Assembly (NCBI GenBank): GCA_900617975.1
Contig: UZAE01000007.1
Location: 1 to 64,000 of the forward strand
Origin: Rodentolepis nana
Lineage: Eukaryota; Platyhelminthes; Cestoda; Cyclophyllidea; Hymenolepididae
Length of the DNA stretch: 64,000 nt
Direction of reading: 5' to 3'
In this document: positions 62,975 to 64,000 of the stretch, in pieces
Position numbering within the stretch: position 1 is the stretch's first letter
Layout of the letters: every line of letters starts with the position of its first letter
Notes under the pieces: model-generated
The model's input: the letters and a program-made list of their open reading frames with translations, nothing else
What the model was told of the DNA's origin: nothing
The model's database searches: none
Translations under genes and position numbers: made by a program

Positions 62975-64000
62975 ATGGATTATAACCTACAGTTCCAGAA
63001 TTTGGTTGCTAATCACTCTTATCATACATTCGAGCAACTAGAAAATGCCCTCAAAGAATTCACTCAGGTATATTAGTATTCGACATTCTTTATATTTTGT
63101 AGGCCACCGAAAACCAATTTGCACTTAAAAAGAAAGTTCGTCACAGAAACGGCGCACCCAATCGGGAAACACACAAATATCGTTACGCATTCTTCAAATG
63201 CATTTGTTTCTATTCTACGGAATGCGAGGCATTCTTTAATGTGGCTTCTAGAGGTCAATTTCTCCGCGTTACTCAATACTATATGGTTCATAATCATGCT
63301 GTGGTCTACAATCCCGCTTTTAAACAATACGAATTTGATGGTATGAATTTAATTCAACGTATTTATGATTTAGTTGACGATGGTTATGACGTACGATGCG
63401 ACCTAACTGTTCAATTTGAACAATTATTCCCCGAAAAAGCCTTCGATACATTCCAGGAATTTCTAGACAAATTAGAACAGTTCCAAAAAGTAATAAATGT
63501 GTTTTATTAACATTTTTCACAGTTAACTGGTTGCATATTCGTAAAACGAAATGCGGATCGATATCCGCCTGAGGCTGTTGATAAGCAACATCTTGTTTAC
63601 AAGGCTGTCAAGATGGAATGCGTTCATTACGGACATAGACAAGATTCAAAAAAGCAATCACATGCCAATTTAAGGTAGAGTTGATTACTTTTCAAGTAAT
63701 CACTCGTTTAGGATAAGCTGTAAGATTGGTTGCCGATGTTGTATTCATATCTCAACTTACAAGGGTCGTGTTACAATTGGAAAATATTTTATGAAACACA
63801 ACCACCCTGTTCCAATCGAGGAAGCAATTCAATATCCTCAAGCAACTCACTTATCGGCTGCCGGCGAAGTTTCTCGTAAGTTGTATGTTTGTTGACTTTT
63901 AATAGCTTCGCCAAACTTAGAGTATAACGTGGTCTATGACGTAACTACTCAGTTTGTGGAGACATTCAATTCTGGTCGTTTTTCTACTTATCAGGAGTTT
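62975..64000 (+). CDS. ZSWIM3/FAR1-like protein with tandem zinc-binding domains, 3' truncated by window
   Basis: Five exons, 62975-63067, 63103-63489, 63523-63674, 63712-63875 and 63906-64000 (cut), join in frame with introns of 35, 33, 37 and 30 nt. The protein has at least two copies, and the start of a third, of one unit: a lead-in such as FQNLVANHSYHTFEQLENAL, FEQLFPEKAFDTFQEFLD or FVETFNSGRFSTYQEF, followed by Cys-rich sequence ending in HNHAV or HNHPV. This layout resembles the N-terminal domain of vertebrate ZSWIM3/ZSWIM1 and the FAR1/FLYWCH zinc-binding fold of transposase-derived proteins, which bind DNA. No transposase core or SWIM motif is visible before the window ends, so it could be a domesticated transposase or a regulator. 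The family call is by pattern and memory only. Confidence 0.6.

Overview
The window is eukaryotic and looks like a flatworm genome, most likely a tapeworm. Base composition is AT-rich, genes are split into many small exons, and some introns are only 30-37 nt long. Lineage-specific repeats fill introns and intergenic DNA. The flatworm assignment is inference from intron size, gene content and composition. A low-GC cestode such as a Hymenolepis-type worm fits best, but the sequence alone does not prove the species.

Layout, left to right. From 1776 to 29702 on the minus strand there is a phase-consistent chain of nine exons, including micro-exons of 18 and 32 nt, from a large gene I could not identify. 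It runs off the left edge. Its long introns hold two dead copies of a lineage-specific gene (9975-11165 and 26165-27262), two SINE copies and a tRNA-like sequence. From 32074 to 37266 on the plus strand is a complete eight-exon gene whose 349-residue product resembles the RNase P/MRP subunit p40 (RPP40). Two SINEs sit in its introns. Between 38906 and 39913 on the minus strand is the intact third copy of the lineage-specific gene, encoding a 286-residue putative membrane protein. From 41202 to 59795 on the minus strand is a complete 32-exon gene for the proteasome adaptor ECM29 (about 2,538 residues). Head to head with it, 330 bp away, is EMC4 (60126-60811, plus), a subunit of the ER membrane protein complex. 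At 62975-64000 (plus, cut by the window end) lies a gene with tandem ZSWIM3/FAR1-like zinc-binding domains and introns of 30-37 nt.

Functionally the recognisable genes are housekeeping: RNase P/MRP RNA processing, proteasome adaptation, and ER membrane protein insertion. ECM29 and EMC4 share one short intergenic region and both act in protein quality control, so co-regulation is possible.

The most unusual material is repetitive. A roughly 320-bp SINE-like family has seven copies, five of them with clear 10-14 bp target-site duplications. All five copies inside genes are antisense to the host gene. The triplicated gene shows one intron that decayed into coding sequence in the surviving copy. 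More than fifteen G or C homopolymer runs of 8-25 bases stand out against the AT-rich background.
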